Origin: Nostocoides_A vanveenii
Lineage (GTDB): Bacteria; Actinomycetota; Actinomycetes; Actinomycetales; Dermatophilaceae
DNA length: 64,000 nt
NCBI RefSeq assembly: GCF_039531165.1
Contig: NZ_BAAAPN010000057.1
Location: forward strand, 1 to 64,000
Direction: 5' to 3'
Shown here one piece after another: positions 35,985-44,719 of the stretch; the stretch's first letter is position 1, and the number at the start of each line of letters is the position of its first letter. Below the pieces are notes generated by a model that searched no databases, was not told the DNA's origin, and saw nothing but the letters and a program-made list of their open reading frames with translations. The position numbers were made by a program, and so were the translations under genes.

Positions 35985-37691
35985 GTGAGCGCGACATCGG
36001 TCGAAAGGGACTCGGGGCCAACGGCTTTCGCCGGTCGCATCCGGCCGGCGCCGGCCGCTCTCTGGGGGATGGCCGCGCTGGTCCCGCTCGCCTTCCTGCT
36101 CGCCTTCTTCGCCTGGCCGGTCTGGACGCTGATCGGACGCGGCTTCGTGTCCAATGACGGCGGCATCGCGATGGATGCCGTCGGTTCGGTCCTCGGCTCG
36201 GCCCGCACGCTGCGGATCGTCCGCACAACCTTGACCCTCGCGGTCCTCGGGACGACCGCGTCGGTGCTGCTCGGCATACCCGGTGCCTATGTCCTTTACG
36301 TATGCCGTTTCCCCGGCCGCGCGCTCGCGCGCGCCCTCGTGACCGTCCCCTTCGTGCTGCCGACCGTGGTCGTCGGGGTGGCCTTCCTCGCGGTCCTGGG
36401 GCTGCACGGGCCGCTGGGCTTCCTCGGGTTGAGCCAGTCGCTGACCGCGATCGTGCTGGCGCTCGTCTTCTTCAACTATGCGATCGTCGTGCGGACCGTC
36501 GGCGGGTTGTGGTCACGATTGGACCCGCGGGCCACCCAGGCGGCCCGGGCGCTCGGTGCGAGTCCGCGGCGGGCCTTCTTGACCGTGACCCTGCCCGCGC
36601 TGGCACCGGCAATCGCCTCGGCAGCCATACTCGTATTCCTGTTCTGCGCCTCGGCCTTCGGGGTCGTGATGGTGATGGGCGGTGTGCGCTACGGCACGAT
36701 CGAGACCGAAATCTGGTATCAGACAACGCAATTGCTCGACCTGCCCGCTGCCTCCGCATTGTCCGTGGTGCAACTCGTCGTGGTCGCCGCGTCCCTGCTC
36801 GCGGCGTCCGCCGCCCAGGGGCGCAGCGAGCGCGCCCTGCGGTTGCGCGGCGACGCGAGTGGGGAGCATGCGTGGTCCTGGCGGCGCGACTGGGGACCGA
36901 CGGTGGTGACGGGCCTGGTCGTTCTCGGCCTGCTCGCCTTGCCGATGATCACCCTGGTGATCCGCTCGCTGCGCGATGCCACCGGTTGGACGCTCGATCA
37001 CTATCGGGCGCTCGGCACCACGGTCGGTCGCGCGCTGCCGGTGCCCGTCTGGACGGCGATCCGCAACTCCCTGATCGTTGCTCTCGAAGCCACCGTGCTC
37101 GCTCTCGTGCTCGGGACTCTCGTCTCGCTCGTCGTCAGCCGCCGGCCCCGAGCAGCGCTGGGGCGCCGGGCATTACGCCTGCTCGACTCGGTCTTCATGC
37201 TGCCGCTCGGGGTGTCTGCGGTGACCGTCGGCTTCGGCTTCCTCATCACGCTGAACCGACCGCCGCTGGACTTGCGCAGCTCGATCGTCCTGATTCCGAT
37301 CGCCCAGGCCGTCGTTGCGCTGCCGCTGGTGGTGCGCTCGATCCTGCCCGTGTTGCGCGCGATCGATCCGCGCCAGCGGGAGGTTGCCGCGACCCTGGGG
37401 GCCTCGCCCGCGCGGGTGTTGTGGAGCGTGGACGGGCCCTTTCTCCTGCGAGGCATGGGCATCGGCGCGGGCTTCGCCATGGCGACGTCGTTGGGGGAGT
37501 TCGGGGCCACGAGCTTCCTCGCGCGCCTGGACCGGCCCACGCTCCCAGTCGTGATCTTCAAGCTCGTCGGCCGGCCGGGTGAGGCGAACTTCGGTGCGGC
37601 GCTAGCGGCTTCGGTCGTGCTCGCGGTCCTGACCGCCGTCGTGATGCTGGTTGCCGAGTTCGTCCGTCCGCCCGCTGCGGGGCAGCTATGA
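35985..37691 (+). CDS. thiP: Thiamine ABC transporter permease
   Basis: The 568-residue membrane protein contains two binding-protein-dependent permease domains fused in tandem, each with an EAA-type loop (ARALGASPRRAFLTVTLPAL in the first, VAATLGASPARVLWSVDGP in the second). The fusion and length are typical of ThiP. GTG 35985 lies 5 bp after the thiB stop. Its stop overlaps the thiQ ATG by 4 bases. Copies of the dispersed word occur as a facing pair at 36272-36307. Confidence 0.92.
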   Translation: MSATSVERDSGPTAFAGRIRPAPAALWGMAALVPLAFLLAFFAWPVWTLIGRGFVSNDGGIAMDAVGSVLGSARTLRIVRTTLTLAVLGTTASVLLGIPGAYVLYVCRFPGRALARALVTVPFVLPTVVVGVAFLAVLGLHGPLGFLGLSQSLTAIVLALVFFNYAIVVRTVGGLWSRLDPRATQAARALGASPRRAFLTVTLPALAPAIASAAILVFLFCASAFGVVMVMGGVRYGTIETEIWYQTTQLLDLPAASALSVVQLVVVAASLLAASAAQGRSERALRLRGDASGEHAWSWRRDWGPTVVTGLVVLGLLALPMITLVIRSLRDATGWTLDHYRALGTTVGRALPVPVWTAIRNSLIVALEATVLALVLGTLVSLVVSRRPRAALGRRALRLLDSVFMLPLGVSAVTVGFGFLITLNRPPLDLRSSIVLIPIAQAVVALPLVVRSILPVLRAIDPRQREVAATLGASPARVLWSVDGPFLLRGMGIGAGFAMATSLGEFGATSFLARLDRPTLPVVIFKLVGRPGEANFGAALAASVVLAVLTAVVMLVAEFVRPPAAGQL

Positions 37692-38821
37692 GGCCCGGGG
37701 CCGGCGAGGTTCCCGCGGCGACGGACGGCCCGGGCGCCGGCGGGCAGGACGGCGACGGCCTAGATGGCGAAGGCGCGGCGGAGCGCGGGTCCGGGCCGGG
37801 GCTCACGGTGCGGGGACTGACCGTCCGTTTCGGTGCAACCGTGGCCGTCGACGCGGTGGATCTCGACCTACTGCCCGGCGGCATCCTGGCGCTACTCGGG
37901 GCCTCCGGCTCGGGGAAGTCCTCACTGCTGCGTGGCATCGCCGGCCTTGAGCCGCTCGCGGCCGGCCGGGTCCGATGGGACGGCGTCGACGTCACGGCGG
38001 TCCCGGTCCACAAGCGCGGCTTTGGGGTGATGTTCCAGGACGGGCAGCTCTTTCCGCACCGTGACGTCGGCGGCAATGTCGCCTACGGCTTGCCTGCCTT
38101 GGGGGGCCGCGGGCGCGCGCGCCGGGTCGCCGAACTGCTCGACCTGGTCGGGCTCGCCGGCTTCGAGCGCCGTGCGATCACGTCACTGTCCGGCGGGCAG
38201 GCCCAACGGGTCGCGCTGGCCCGCGCCCTCGCCCCGCAACCCCGCCTGCTGCTGCTCGATGAGCCCCTGTCCGCGCTGGACCGGGCCTTACGTGAGCACC
38301 TTGTCGGCGTCCTGCGCTCCACCTTGCGGGCCACCGGGACGACCGCGATCTATGTCACGCACGATCAGGACGAAGCTTTCGCGGTCGCCGATCGGATCGC
38401 TATGCTCCGCGACGGGGCGATCGTCCAACTCGACTCCCCAGAGCGCCTCTGGCACGCCCCTGCCGACGCCGGCGTCGCCGCCTTCCTCGGTTATGCGCCG
38501 CTGCTCGGCGAGCAGGATGCCGCCGCTCTCGGCTGGCCCGACCCGATCCCACCCGAGCACGTCCTGGCCGTCGCCCCGGGCGGCCTGATCGCGCGGCCCG
38601 CGGACCAGGGCGACGACTCCGCTGATGCCGGCCCAGCAGGCGCGATCCTGGCCATCGGTGAGCAGATCGATCACCGGGGCTATGTCACGGTCGAGGTCGA
38701 GCTCCCGTCGCGGACGCGGGCCGAGGCGCAGGCGAGCCACCGGGTGGCGGGGGAGACGGCATACGTGCGCTTGGTCGCCGGCCGCTGCGTCGCGGTTCCC
38801 CGGGTGGCGCAGCCTCGATAG
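37688..38821 (+). CDS. thiQ: Thiamine ABC transporter ATP-binding protein
   Basis: The 377-residue ATPase has Walker A GASGSGKSS, signature LSGGQAQRVALARAL, Walker B LLLLDEPLSALD and the switch His in VTHDQDEAF. ThiQ proteins are usually about 230-350 residues. Here there is a low-complexity N-terminal extension of about 40 residues rich in Gly, Asp and Glu, and a C-terminal TOBE-like domain. The start may therefore lie further in. It overlaps thiP by ATGA and energises thiamine import. Confidence 0.9.
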   Translation: MRPGAGEVPAATDGPGAGGQDGDGLDGEGAAERGSGPGLTVRGLTVRFGATVAVDAVDLDLLPGGILALLGASGSGKSSLLRGIAGLEPLAAGRVRWDGVDVTAVPVHKRGFGVMFQDGQLFPHRDVGGNVAYGLPALGGRGRARRVAELLDLVGLAGFERRAITSLSGGQAQRVALARALAPQPRLLLLDEPLSALDRALREHLVGVLRSTLRATGTTAIYVTHDQDEAFAVADRIAMLRDGAIVQLDSPERLWHAPADAGVAAFLGYAPLLGEQDAAALGWPDPIPPEHVLAVAPGGLIARPADQGDDSADAGPAGAILAIGEQIDHRGYVTVEVELPSRTRAEAQASHRVAGETAYVRLVAGRCVAVPRVAQPR

Positions 38822-38830
38822 GGTCGGGAC

Positions 38831-39223
38831 ATGATCAATGCCGTTCACGTGCTCGTCTACAGCGACGACGCCCCGGCCACGCGGACCTTTTTCAAGGATG
38901 TCCTCGGCCTGTCCTTCGTCAGCGACGGCGGGTCGGGCGAGCCCGGCGACTGGCTGATTTTCGCCACCGGGCCGAGCGAGGTGGGCGTGCACCCCACTCA
39001 GGGGGAGTTCGACGGCGAGACCTTCACCGCGCCGCGGCACCACCAACTGAGCCTGATGACGACCGACATCGAGGCGACGGCCACCCAGGTGCGCGCCAAG
39101 GGTGGTCACATCCTCACCGGCCCGTCCGACATGGGCTTCGGGATCGGCATGGAGATCGAGGTGCCGGGCACCGACGCGATCCTCATCTACCAGCCGAAAC
39201 ACGCCACGGCCTACGACAAGTAG
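38831..39223 (+). CDS. VOC/glyoxalase family protein
   Basis: The 130-residue product has a VOC fold pattern: VHVLVYSDDAPATRTFFKDVLGL, a central HHQLSLMTTDIE, and a C-terminal IEVPGTDAILIYQP. It starts 9 bp after thiQ and may be read through from the thiamine operon, but nothing ties it to thiamine. The function is unknown. Confidence 0.8.
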   Translation: MINAVHVLVYSDDAPATRTFFKDVLGLSFVSDGGSGEPGDWLIFATGPSEVGVHPTQGEFDGETFTAPRHHQLSLMTTDIEATATQVRAKGGHILTGPSDMGFGIGMEIEVPGTDAILIYQPKHATAYDK

Positions 39224-39228
39224 TCGCC

Positions 39229-39414
39229 TCAGGCCGCGCGTTGCCGCGCGCCGATTGCCGTATGTCCGCGCGGCGCGCCGGGTCGTAAGGTCACCACCCG
39301 GGCCGTGCGCTTCTCGGCGTCGTGGTCGAGCAGGAAGGGCACGACCGCGAGTGCGGTCATCAGGGCAATCCCGATGACGGTCAGGGCAGCGATGGCGATG
39401 TCGGTGAAGGTCAT
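39229..39414 (-). CDS. Small single-helix membrane protein (61 aa)
   Basis: A short frame encodes a 61-residue protein whose first 28 residues (from ITDIAIAALTV-like MTFTDIAIAALTVIGIALMT) form one membrane helix, followed by DHDAEKRTARVV and a basic tail. It has no recognised family. It is convergent with the VOC gene. It could be chance in GC-rich DNA, but the hydrophobic and charged layout is plausible for a real small protein. Confidence 0.4.
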   Translation of the reverse strand: MTFTDIAIAALTVIGIALMTALAVVPFLLDHDAEKRTARVVTLRPGAPRGHTAIGARQRAA

Positions 39415-39590
39415 GACATCGAGCCTGCCCGCGCGAGCCGCTCCGGTACATCGGACCCAGGTATGGATCAGGGATGAAGATCCTGCCCCTGCGGCTGACC
39501 CCCCTCACCCAAACGTCTACCCCGTCGAGAGGGCACCCAAACACGATCGAGAGTGCAATCTCGCCGGGTCGAGTGGGCAGGGGGCACCGG
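39415..39590. other. Intergenic region (176 bp)
   Basis: Nothing definite is seen. A weak CGAGA/TCTCG hairpin lies near 39548-39563, downstream of cbiO. Confidence 0.3.
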
Positions 39591-40352
39591 TCACGGACCC
39601 GGCGTCAGGCCGCCGACGGTGCGCGGGTCGAAGCCGAAGGGCAACTCAAGCCGGTGGCGCCCCATCAACTCCGCGTCGGTGAGGATCGACGCGGTCGCAC
39701 CGTCGGCGACGATCCGGCCGTCGGCGAGAATGACCGCGCGTTCGCACAGCCGCAGGGCATAGGGCAGGTCGTGGGTGACCATCAAGATGGTCACGTCCAG
39801 GCTGTCGAGGATCTCCGCGAGTTCGCGTCGCGAGGCCGGGTCGAGGTTCGACGACGGCTCGTCGAGGACCAGGATCTCCGGCTCCATCGCCAGCACCGTT
39901 GCCACCGCGACCCGGCGCCGCTGGCCGAAGGAGAGATGGTGCGGCGGGCGCGCGGCGAAGTCGAGCATGCCCACCGCCCGCAGCGCCGACTCCACCCGCG
40001 CCTCGATCACGTCCGGCGCCAGGCCGAGGTTCGCCGGGCCGAAGGCGACATCGTCACGCACCGAGGGCATGAAGAGCTGGTCGTCGGGGTCCTGGAAGAC
40101 CACGCCGACCCGTCGCCGGATCTCCAGCAGGTTCTCCTTGCGCACCGGCAGCCCCGAGACCGAGACGCTGCCCGCACCCGCGGCCAGGATGCCGTTCAGG
40201 TGCAGCACGAGGGTGGTCTTACCGGCGCCATTAGGTCCGAGAAGCGCGACCCGCTCGCCGGGGTGGACGTGCAGGTCGACGCCGAAGAGGGCTTGATGTC
40301 CGTCCGGATAGGCATAAGCGACTCCGCGAAGGTCGAGCACGGGCACGCTCAT
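39591..40352 (-). CDS. cbiO: ECF cobalt/nickel transporter ATPase
   Basis: The 253-residue ATPase has Walker A GPNGAGKTT, the CbiO-like VVFQDPDDQLFMPSVRDDVAFGP, signature LSFGQRRRVAVATVLAM and Walker B ILVLDEPSSNLD. It would energise the CbiMNQ membrane module. The ATG at 40352 overlaps the cbiQ stop by 4 bases; longer upstream frames overlap cbiQ and are not real. It is the last gene of the operon. Confidence 0.93.
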   Translation of the reverse strand: MSVPVLDLRGVAYAYPDGHQALFGVDLHVHPGERVALLGPNGAGKTTLVLHLNGILAAGAGSVSVSGLPVRKENLLEIRRRVGVVFQDPDDQLFMPSVRDDVAFGPANLGLAPDVIEARVESALRAVGMLDFAARPPHHLSFGQRRRVAVATVLAMEPEILVLDEPSSNLDPASRRELAEILDSLDVTILMVTHDLPYALRLCERAVILADGRIVADGATASILTDAELMGRHRLELPFGFDPRTVGGLTPGP

Positions 40353-41119
40353 CCGCCCACTCCCAACCACGCGGCGCCGGCGCAGAGCGCGGCGGCACCG
40401 GGCAGCGCCAGGGCGCGCGCCCACTCGGCGCGGGTCGCGGTGAGGTCGGTGGGGAAGGGCAGACGGCCGGCATACCCGCGCGAAAGCATGGCGAGATGGA
40501 CGCGCTCGCCGCGTTCGTACGACCGGATGAAGAGGGCGCCGAGGGTCGCGGCGAGGACCGGCCACGCGCGCACCGAGCGCGCCCGGAAGCCACGTGACTC
40601 GCGCGCGATCCGCATGCGAGTCAGTTCGCCGCCGACGACCTCCAGGTAGCGGAACATGAACGCTGCGATCTGCACTAATTGCCTTGGCAGGCGGGCCCTT
40701 TCCAGCGCCCGCACGAGGTCGCGCGGCTCGGTCGTCGCACCCAGCAACACCGACGCACCCACGCCGATCGTGCCCTTGGCCAGCAAGCCCCACGCCGCCC
40801 ATAACCCCGGCTCCGAGAGCGACACGGGCCCCACGGCGATGAGCGGCCCGGTCGAGACCACCGGCATCAACACGGCAAAGACGACGAACGGGATCTCGAT
40901 GAGCAGCCGCTTGCCGAGGTAGCGCGCGGGGACGCGCGAGGCGCGGGCGAGAACGAGGAGGAGAACGGCATACGTCACGAAGGCCCAGACCGCGGTGCGT
41001 GGCGTCGCGACGACGATGAGGACGAAGGCCACCAGTGCCGCCAATTTGGTGTGCGCCGGGAGGCGATGGACGACCGAGTGCCCGTGGAAATGGACGGTAT
41101 GGCCGTGGCCAGCGCCCAC
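40349..41119 (-). CDS. cbiQ: ECF cobalt/nickel transporter transmembrane T component
   Basis: The 256-residue protein has several membrane helices and the T-component coupling motifs (ARESRGFRARSVRAWP and LSRGYAGRLPF). The N-terminus is unusually His-rich (MGAGHGHTVHFHGHSVVH), which may help gather metal. It starts with GTG one base after the cbiN stop and overlaps cbiO by 4 bases. Confidence 0.92.
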   Translation of the reverse strand: MGAGHGHTVHFHGHSVVHRLPAHTKLAALVAFVLIVVATPRTAVWAFVTYAVLLLVLARASRVPARYLGKRLLIEIPFVVFAVLMPVVSTGPLIAVGPVSLSEPGLWAAWGLLAKGTIGVGASVLLGATTEPRDLVRALERARLPRQLVQIAAFMFRYLEVVGGELTRMRIARESRGFRARSVRAWPVLAATLGALFIRSYERGERVHLAMLSRGYAGRLPFPTDLTATRAEWARALALPGAAALCAGAAWLGVGG

Positions 41120-41120
41120 C

Positions 41121-41447
41121 TCAGGCGCCCGGGTCGGGGGTCGATGCCCGGCCGCGGCGACGCAAGGCGGCCATCAGGCCGAAGGCCAGCGCGGCGACGA
41201 GCAGCACACCGATGACGCCCGCGAGCCCGCCGGAGAGCCGGGCGTTGTGGACGCCGCTGACGCCGTATTCGGCCAACGGCGAACCGGTGCTCCCGTGCTG
41301 CTGCGCCTGACCGGCGATCCCGTTCTGCTCGGCGACATACTCCAGCCCGTCGGGACGGGACGAGGCGTAGTAGCTCGCGACCCCGGCCAGGACGAGACTG
41401 ACCGCAAGTCCCCACAGGATCAGCGTGCGGGTGCTCAGCCGCTTCAC
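41121..41447 (-). CDS. PDGLE-domain CbiN-like subunit
   Basis: The 108-residue protein has one N-terminal helix, the diagnostic SRPDGLEYVAEQNGI, and a C-terminal helix. PDGLE proteins replace or accompany CbiN/NikN as the small subunit needed for metal loading in ECF Co/Ni importers. Its GTG overlaps the cbiM stop by 4 bases, and its stop lies 1 base before cbiQ. Confidence 0.9.
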   Translation of the reverse strand: MKRLSTRTLILWGLAVSLVLAGVASYYASSRPDGLEYVAEQNGIAGQAQQHGSTGSPLAEYGVSGVHNARLSGGLAGVIGVLLVAALAFGLMAALRRRGRASTPDPGA

Positions 41448-42133
41448 GTCAGTGCCCCGTCACGGATGACGAGCTTCGGTGTGGCGAGCGCGGGCCCGGC
41501 GCCGTGCACGAGATCCGGCCGGGTCGCGACGATGCTGCCGACCGCGAGGTAGGTGATGGCCGCCTCACCGAGTCCGATGAGCGTATGCCAGCCGGCCATC
41601 GCGATCGCGAGCGTCCGCAGGGGGATCGGCGCGGTCCCGCCGATGGCATAGAGGGCGGTGAAGGCGAGGGCGGTGACCGGCACCGAGAGGGCGGCGCCGA
41701 GAGCGGCCGCGACGGGGATGCTCGCCAGGCGCTTGGGCAGCGCGGCCCGCGCCGCGACGAAGACGGCATACCCGACCCAGACGCCGACAATGCCCATCAG
41801 GGTGACATTCGTGCCGAGGGCGGTCAGCCCGCCGTCGGCGAAGGCCAGGGCCTGCACCAGCAGGACGACGGCCAGGCACAAGGTCGCCGTGAACGGGCCG
41901 ACGAGGACCGCGGCCAGCGCGCCGCCGAGGAGATGGCCAGAGGTGCCGGCGCCGACGGGAAAGTTGAGCATCTGGGCCGCGAAGACGAAGACGGCGACCA
42001 GGCCGGCCAGCGGCGCAGTGCGGTCGTCGAGCTCGCGGCGGGCACCGCGCAGGCATACGGCGACCCCCGCCGCCGCGAGCGACGCCGTGCCGATGGATGT
42101 CGGCGCGTCCAGAAACCCATCTGGCACGTGCAC
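41444..42133 (-). CDS. cbiM: ECF cobalt/nickel transporter substrate-binding S component
   Basis: The 229-residue membrane protein starts MHVPDGFLDAPTS, the hallmark of CbiM/NikM, in which the N-terminal Met and His2 bind the metal. About seven helices follow. It selects Co2+ or Ni2+; sequence alone does not decide which. GTG 42133 is preceded by AGGAGGAGG at good distance. A near-palindromic box (42171-42185) lies about 38 bases upstream and suggests metal-dependent repression. Confidence 0.93.
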   Translation of the reverse strand: MHVPDGFLDAPTSIGTASLAAAGVAVCLRGARRELDDRTAPLAGLVAVFVFAAQMLNFPVGAGTSGHLLGGALAAVLVGPFTATLCLAVVLLVQALAFADGGLTALGTNVTLMGIVGVWVGYAVFVAARAALPKRLASIPVAAALGAALSVPVTALAFTALYAIGGTAPIPLRTLAIAMAGWHTLIGLGEAAITYLAVGSIVATRPDLVHGAGPALATPKLVIRDGALT

Positions 42134-42170
42134 GCGGCGCCTCCTCCTCTGCTCGGACCTCTAACGCTAC

Positions 42171-42185
42171 TGCAAATGATTCGCA
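42171..42185. promoter_or_regulatory. Fur-family-like operator upstream of cbiM
   Basis: TGCAAATGATTCGCA reads TGCRAAT-S-ATTYGCA, a 7-1-7 near-palindrome in an AT-rich patch. The architecture is that of Zur/Nur/Fur boxes in actinobacteria. With a Co/Ni importer downstream, a nickel- or zinc-responsive Fur-family repressor is plausible. The identity of the regulator is inferred. Confidence 0.55.
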
Positions 42186-42205
42186 ATAGCCCGTGCGTCG
42201 GTTTC

Positions 42206-42799
42206 CTATCCGCTGGCCGCTTTCTTCGCGGCGAGCCGCAGCCCAGCAGCACGGGCGGGCGCGGCGTACGCCTCGGCGAGGGAGTCAATGGTCTCGTGGG
42301 CGTTCAGGCCGCTCGGGTTGGGGACGACCCACAGGTCGGCCCCGGCGAGCGGTTCCGGCTGCTGGCCGGCGCGTGCGGTGCGCACCCCGAACGCCTGCCG
42401 GTAGGCGGTGATGCCCGCGATCGCGACTACCCTCGGTGCCACGGCGCCCACGGTCGCGAGCAGTTGCTCGCCGCCCGCGAGGAGTTCGGCCGTGGTGAGT
42501 TCGTCGGCTCGGGCGGTGGCGCGTCGCACGAGATTCGTGATGCCGATGCCGCGGGCCACGAGATAGGCCCGGTCGGCGTCGGTCATCCCCGCCGCGGGGT
42601 CGATCTGGCGATCGATGATCCCCGCGCGCAGGAGGGCCGGATAGAAGCGGTTGCCCGGGTGGGCGAAGTGCGTCTGGGTAGCAGCGGTCCACAAGCCCGG
42701 GTTGATGCCGACGAAGAGCAGGCGGCAGTCCGGGCCGAGCAGGTCAGGGACTTCGGCGTCCCGGAAGGCCTCCAACTCGGCGCGGGTGAAGCGGGGCAC
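42206..42799 (-). CDS. mug: G/U mismatch-specific uracil-DNA glycosylase (Mug)
   Basis: The 197-residue protein has LLFVGINPGL (residues about 27-36), the catalytic motif of the MUG/TDG family, then FAHPGNRFYPALLRAG and a C-terminal VVPNPSGLNAH. It removes uracil or thymine opposite guanine after deamination, which is useful in a GC-rich genome. ATG 42799 is used. It is divergent from the secreted-protein gene and not part of the cbi operon. Confidence 0.9.
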   Translation of the reverse strand: MPRFTRAELEAFRDAEVPDLLGPDCRLLFVGINPGLWTAATQTHFAHPGNRFYPALLRAGIIDRQIDPAAGMTDADRAYLVARGIGITNLVRRATARADELTTAELLAGGEQLLATVGAVAPRVVAIAGITAYRQAFGVRTARAGQQPEPLAGADLWVVPNPSGLNAHETIDSLAEAYAAPARAAGLRLAAKKAASG

Positions 42800-42974
42800 G
42801 AGGGCTACTCAAGCACTCCTGCCTTGCCTGCCGAGGGTTGGTCAGGGACTGGGATGGCGCCGGCATCGGCACGCCTGCCACCCGACGATGCGACGTGCGT
42901 CGTTACCTCGATGTGACACGGGCGCCCTCGGGTCGCTACCGTTGACGGACCCCCTGAAAGGCCCCTTCCTTCTC

Positions 42975-43757
42975 ATGCTTCGCTCTTCCCATGTGCCCGC
43001 GCACCGTGCGACCTGCGGCGTTCGCCGCGCCGCCGATGCCCGCACTCTGACCGGCGCCACCGCGCTCGCCGTCTGGGCTACCGCCGCCGCATACGCCCTG
43101 ACCCCGGGCGCGCTGCCCACGGCCGCGGCTCAATCCGCGACCTTCGCGGCGAGTCAGCTCGCGACCCCGGCCCCGGCCGGCGTGGCTACCCGCGCGGAAG
43201 CCCCGCGGGCCTCCCGCGCCGACGCCCGCGCCGCCTTGACCGCAGTGTCCGCGCCGCGGACCGAGGGCCCGACCGTCGCGGCATACGGCACGCTCGGCCT
43301 GAAGGCCGTCGCCAAGCCGAAGCCGAAGGTCGTGGCCAGCCCCGCGACCGGCGCGTCGACGGCAACCGCAGCGACCGGCTCGGCGCCCGCGGCGAGCACC
43401 CCCTCCGGTGGCAGCACGAGTTCGTATGCCGCCGCTGGCGCCGCCCTGGGCCTCGCGCCCTCCGCAGCGGCGGTCTACTCCGCGATTCGCTCGACCTTCG
43501 GGATCACCAATATCGGCGGCTACCGGGCGGGTGACTGGGGCGACCACGGCACCGGCCACGCGGTTGATGTGATGATCACCAGTGCCGCGCAGGGCAACGC
43601 CGTGGCCTCCTATGCCATCGCCAACATGGGCCGCCTGAACATCAAATACATCATCTGGCAGCAGCGGATCTGGATGGGCTCGGGCTGGCGGTTGATGGAG
43701 GACCGCGGCAGCATCACGCAGAACCACTTCGACCACGTGCACATCTCGGTCAACTGA
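42975..43757 (+). CDS. Secreted protein with VldE/ARB-07466-like C-terminal domain
   Basis: The 260-residue protein has an N-terminal export region (hydrophobic LTGATALAVWATAAAYAL), a long Ala/Thr/Pro/Lys linker (residues about 60-160), and a C-terminal globular domain of about 90 residues with GGYRAGDWGDHGTGHAVDVM, IIWQQRIW and HFDHVHISV. This His/Asp pattern is the ARB-07466 (VldE) C-terminal domain, related to LAS-type peptidoglycan peptidases. A cell-wall role outside the membrane is likely. Two copies of the dispersed word lie in the linker. Confidence 0.8.
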   Translation: MLRSSHVPAHRATCGVRRAADARTLTGATALAVWATAAAYALTPGALPTAAAQSATFAASQLATPAPAGVATRAEAPRASRADARAALTAVSAPRTEGPTVAAYGTLGLKAVAKPKPKVVASPATGASTATAATGSAPAASTPSGGSTSSYAAAGAALGLAPSAAAVYSAIRSTFGITNIGGYRAGDWGDHGTGHAVDVMITSAAQGNAVASYAIANMGRLNIKYIIWQQRIWMGSGWRLMEDRGSITQNHFDHVHISVN

Positions 43758-43761
43758 TCCT

Positions 43762-44661
43762 ATGACGGTCGGCGCCCCCGAGTCCGCAGCGACGGCGGCC
43801 AAGCCTGCCTCGCCGGCAGTCAAGGCGACGCTCGTTGCGATCCCGCCCGAAGCGAGTGCCGGCGAGGCTTTCCGGATCAGTCTGGAGTCGTGCCTCGAGC
43901 ACCTGGCCGCGAACGAACCGCTCTTCCTGCGCGGCCGGCACGCCGACAACCTCCACCAGACGCGCGTGTCTTGGCGCCGGGCTCGGGCAGCCTTCTCGCT
44001 CTTCCGGGCACTCGTGCGCACCGACGAGGCCGGGTTGGACACCAAGGTGCGGATGCGCGAGATCGTCCTGCCCCTCGGCCCGGCGCGTGATGCCGACGTC
44101 CTGCTGGCGCGCGCGGTGGCTGAGGAGTGGCCGGCCCGGGAGCAACGCGCCCTGCGCGGCCGGCGCCGGCGGACGTATGCCGTGGCCGCCCCCCTGCTTC
44201 GCTCCCCGCAGTGGCTGGAGATCAAGAACGACCTGATGGCTTGGCTGGCCGCGCCCGACTGGCTCGACGGTGCCGCCGGCCTGCGAGACGCCCCAGCCCG
44301 AGAGGTCACCGACGCAGCTCTCGAGCGCCGCTATGCGCGCGTCGTGGCCGCGGGCGAGACCTTGCTGACGATGCCGGCGCACGATCTGCACCATGTGCGC
44401 ATCGAGGGCAAGAAGTTCCGTTACGGCTGCGAGTTCTTCGCCGACCTGTATGCCGATTCCCCTGGCACCCCGCCCGCCGAGTATGCCGCGGCGATGGGCG
44501 CGATGCAGGACGCCTTCGGCGCCGCCAACGACTATGCCACCGCCGCGCACATGCTTGCGGCGCAAGGGATTTCGCTGCAACACCTCGGCCCCCACCCCGG
44601 TCGTGCCGACGTCCTGGCCGCGTGGCAGAACGTCCTATCCCTCACGCCCTTCTGGCGCTGA
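43762..44661 (+). CDS. CHAD domain-containing protein
   Basis: The 299-residue helical protein carries repeated HTRV-like helices (NLHQTRVSWRRARAAFSLFR and DLHHVRIEGKKFRYGCEFF), the signature of CHAD domains. These conserved histidines and basic residues bind polyphosphate or phosphate. No CYTH domain is fused. It starts 4 bp after the secreted-protein gene, so the two may be co-transcribed. It ends at a strong palindrome. Confidence 0.88.
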   Translation: MTVGAPESAATAAKPASPAVKATLVAIPPEASAGEAFRISLESCLEHLAANEPLFLRGRHADNLHQTRVSWRRARAAFSLFRALVRTDEAGLDTKVRMREIVLPLGPARDADVLLARAVAEEWPAREQRALRGRRRRTYAVAAPLLRSPQWLEIKNDLMAWLAAPDWLDGAAGLRDAPAREVTDAALERRYARVVAAGETLLTMPAHDLHHVRIEGKKFRYGCEFFADLYADSPGTPPAEYAAAMGAMQDAFGAANDYATAAHMLAAQGISLQHLGPHPGRADVLAAWQNVLSLTPFWR

Positions 44662-44666
44662 CGCGA

Positions 44667-44708
44667 CCCCTGTCCCTAAACCCTGCTAGCAGGGTTTAGG
44701 GACAGGGG
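44667..44708. terminator. Perfect 42-bp palindrome, bidirectional terminator
   Basis: Positions 44667-44687 are the exact reverse complement of 44688-44708, centred on TGCTAGCA. The palindrome lies between the convergent CHAD and DMFase-like genes, 6 bp after one stop and 12 bp before the other. Its inner CCTAAACCCTGCTAG is also found at 22.5 kb. Confidence 0.85.
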
Positions 44709-44719
44709 GGCAGGCCACC

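Noticed and set aside
39548..39563. Terminator after cbiO
   Set aside because: The CGAGA/TCTCG stem is only five base pairs with no T-run, so it is too weak to call.
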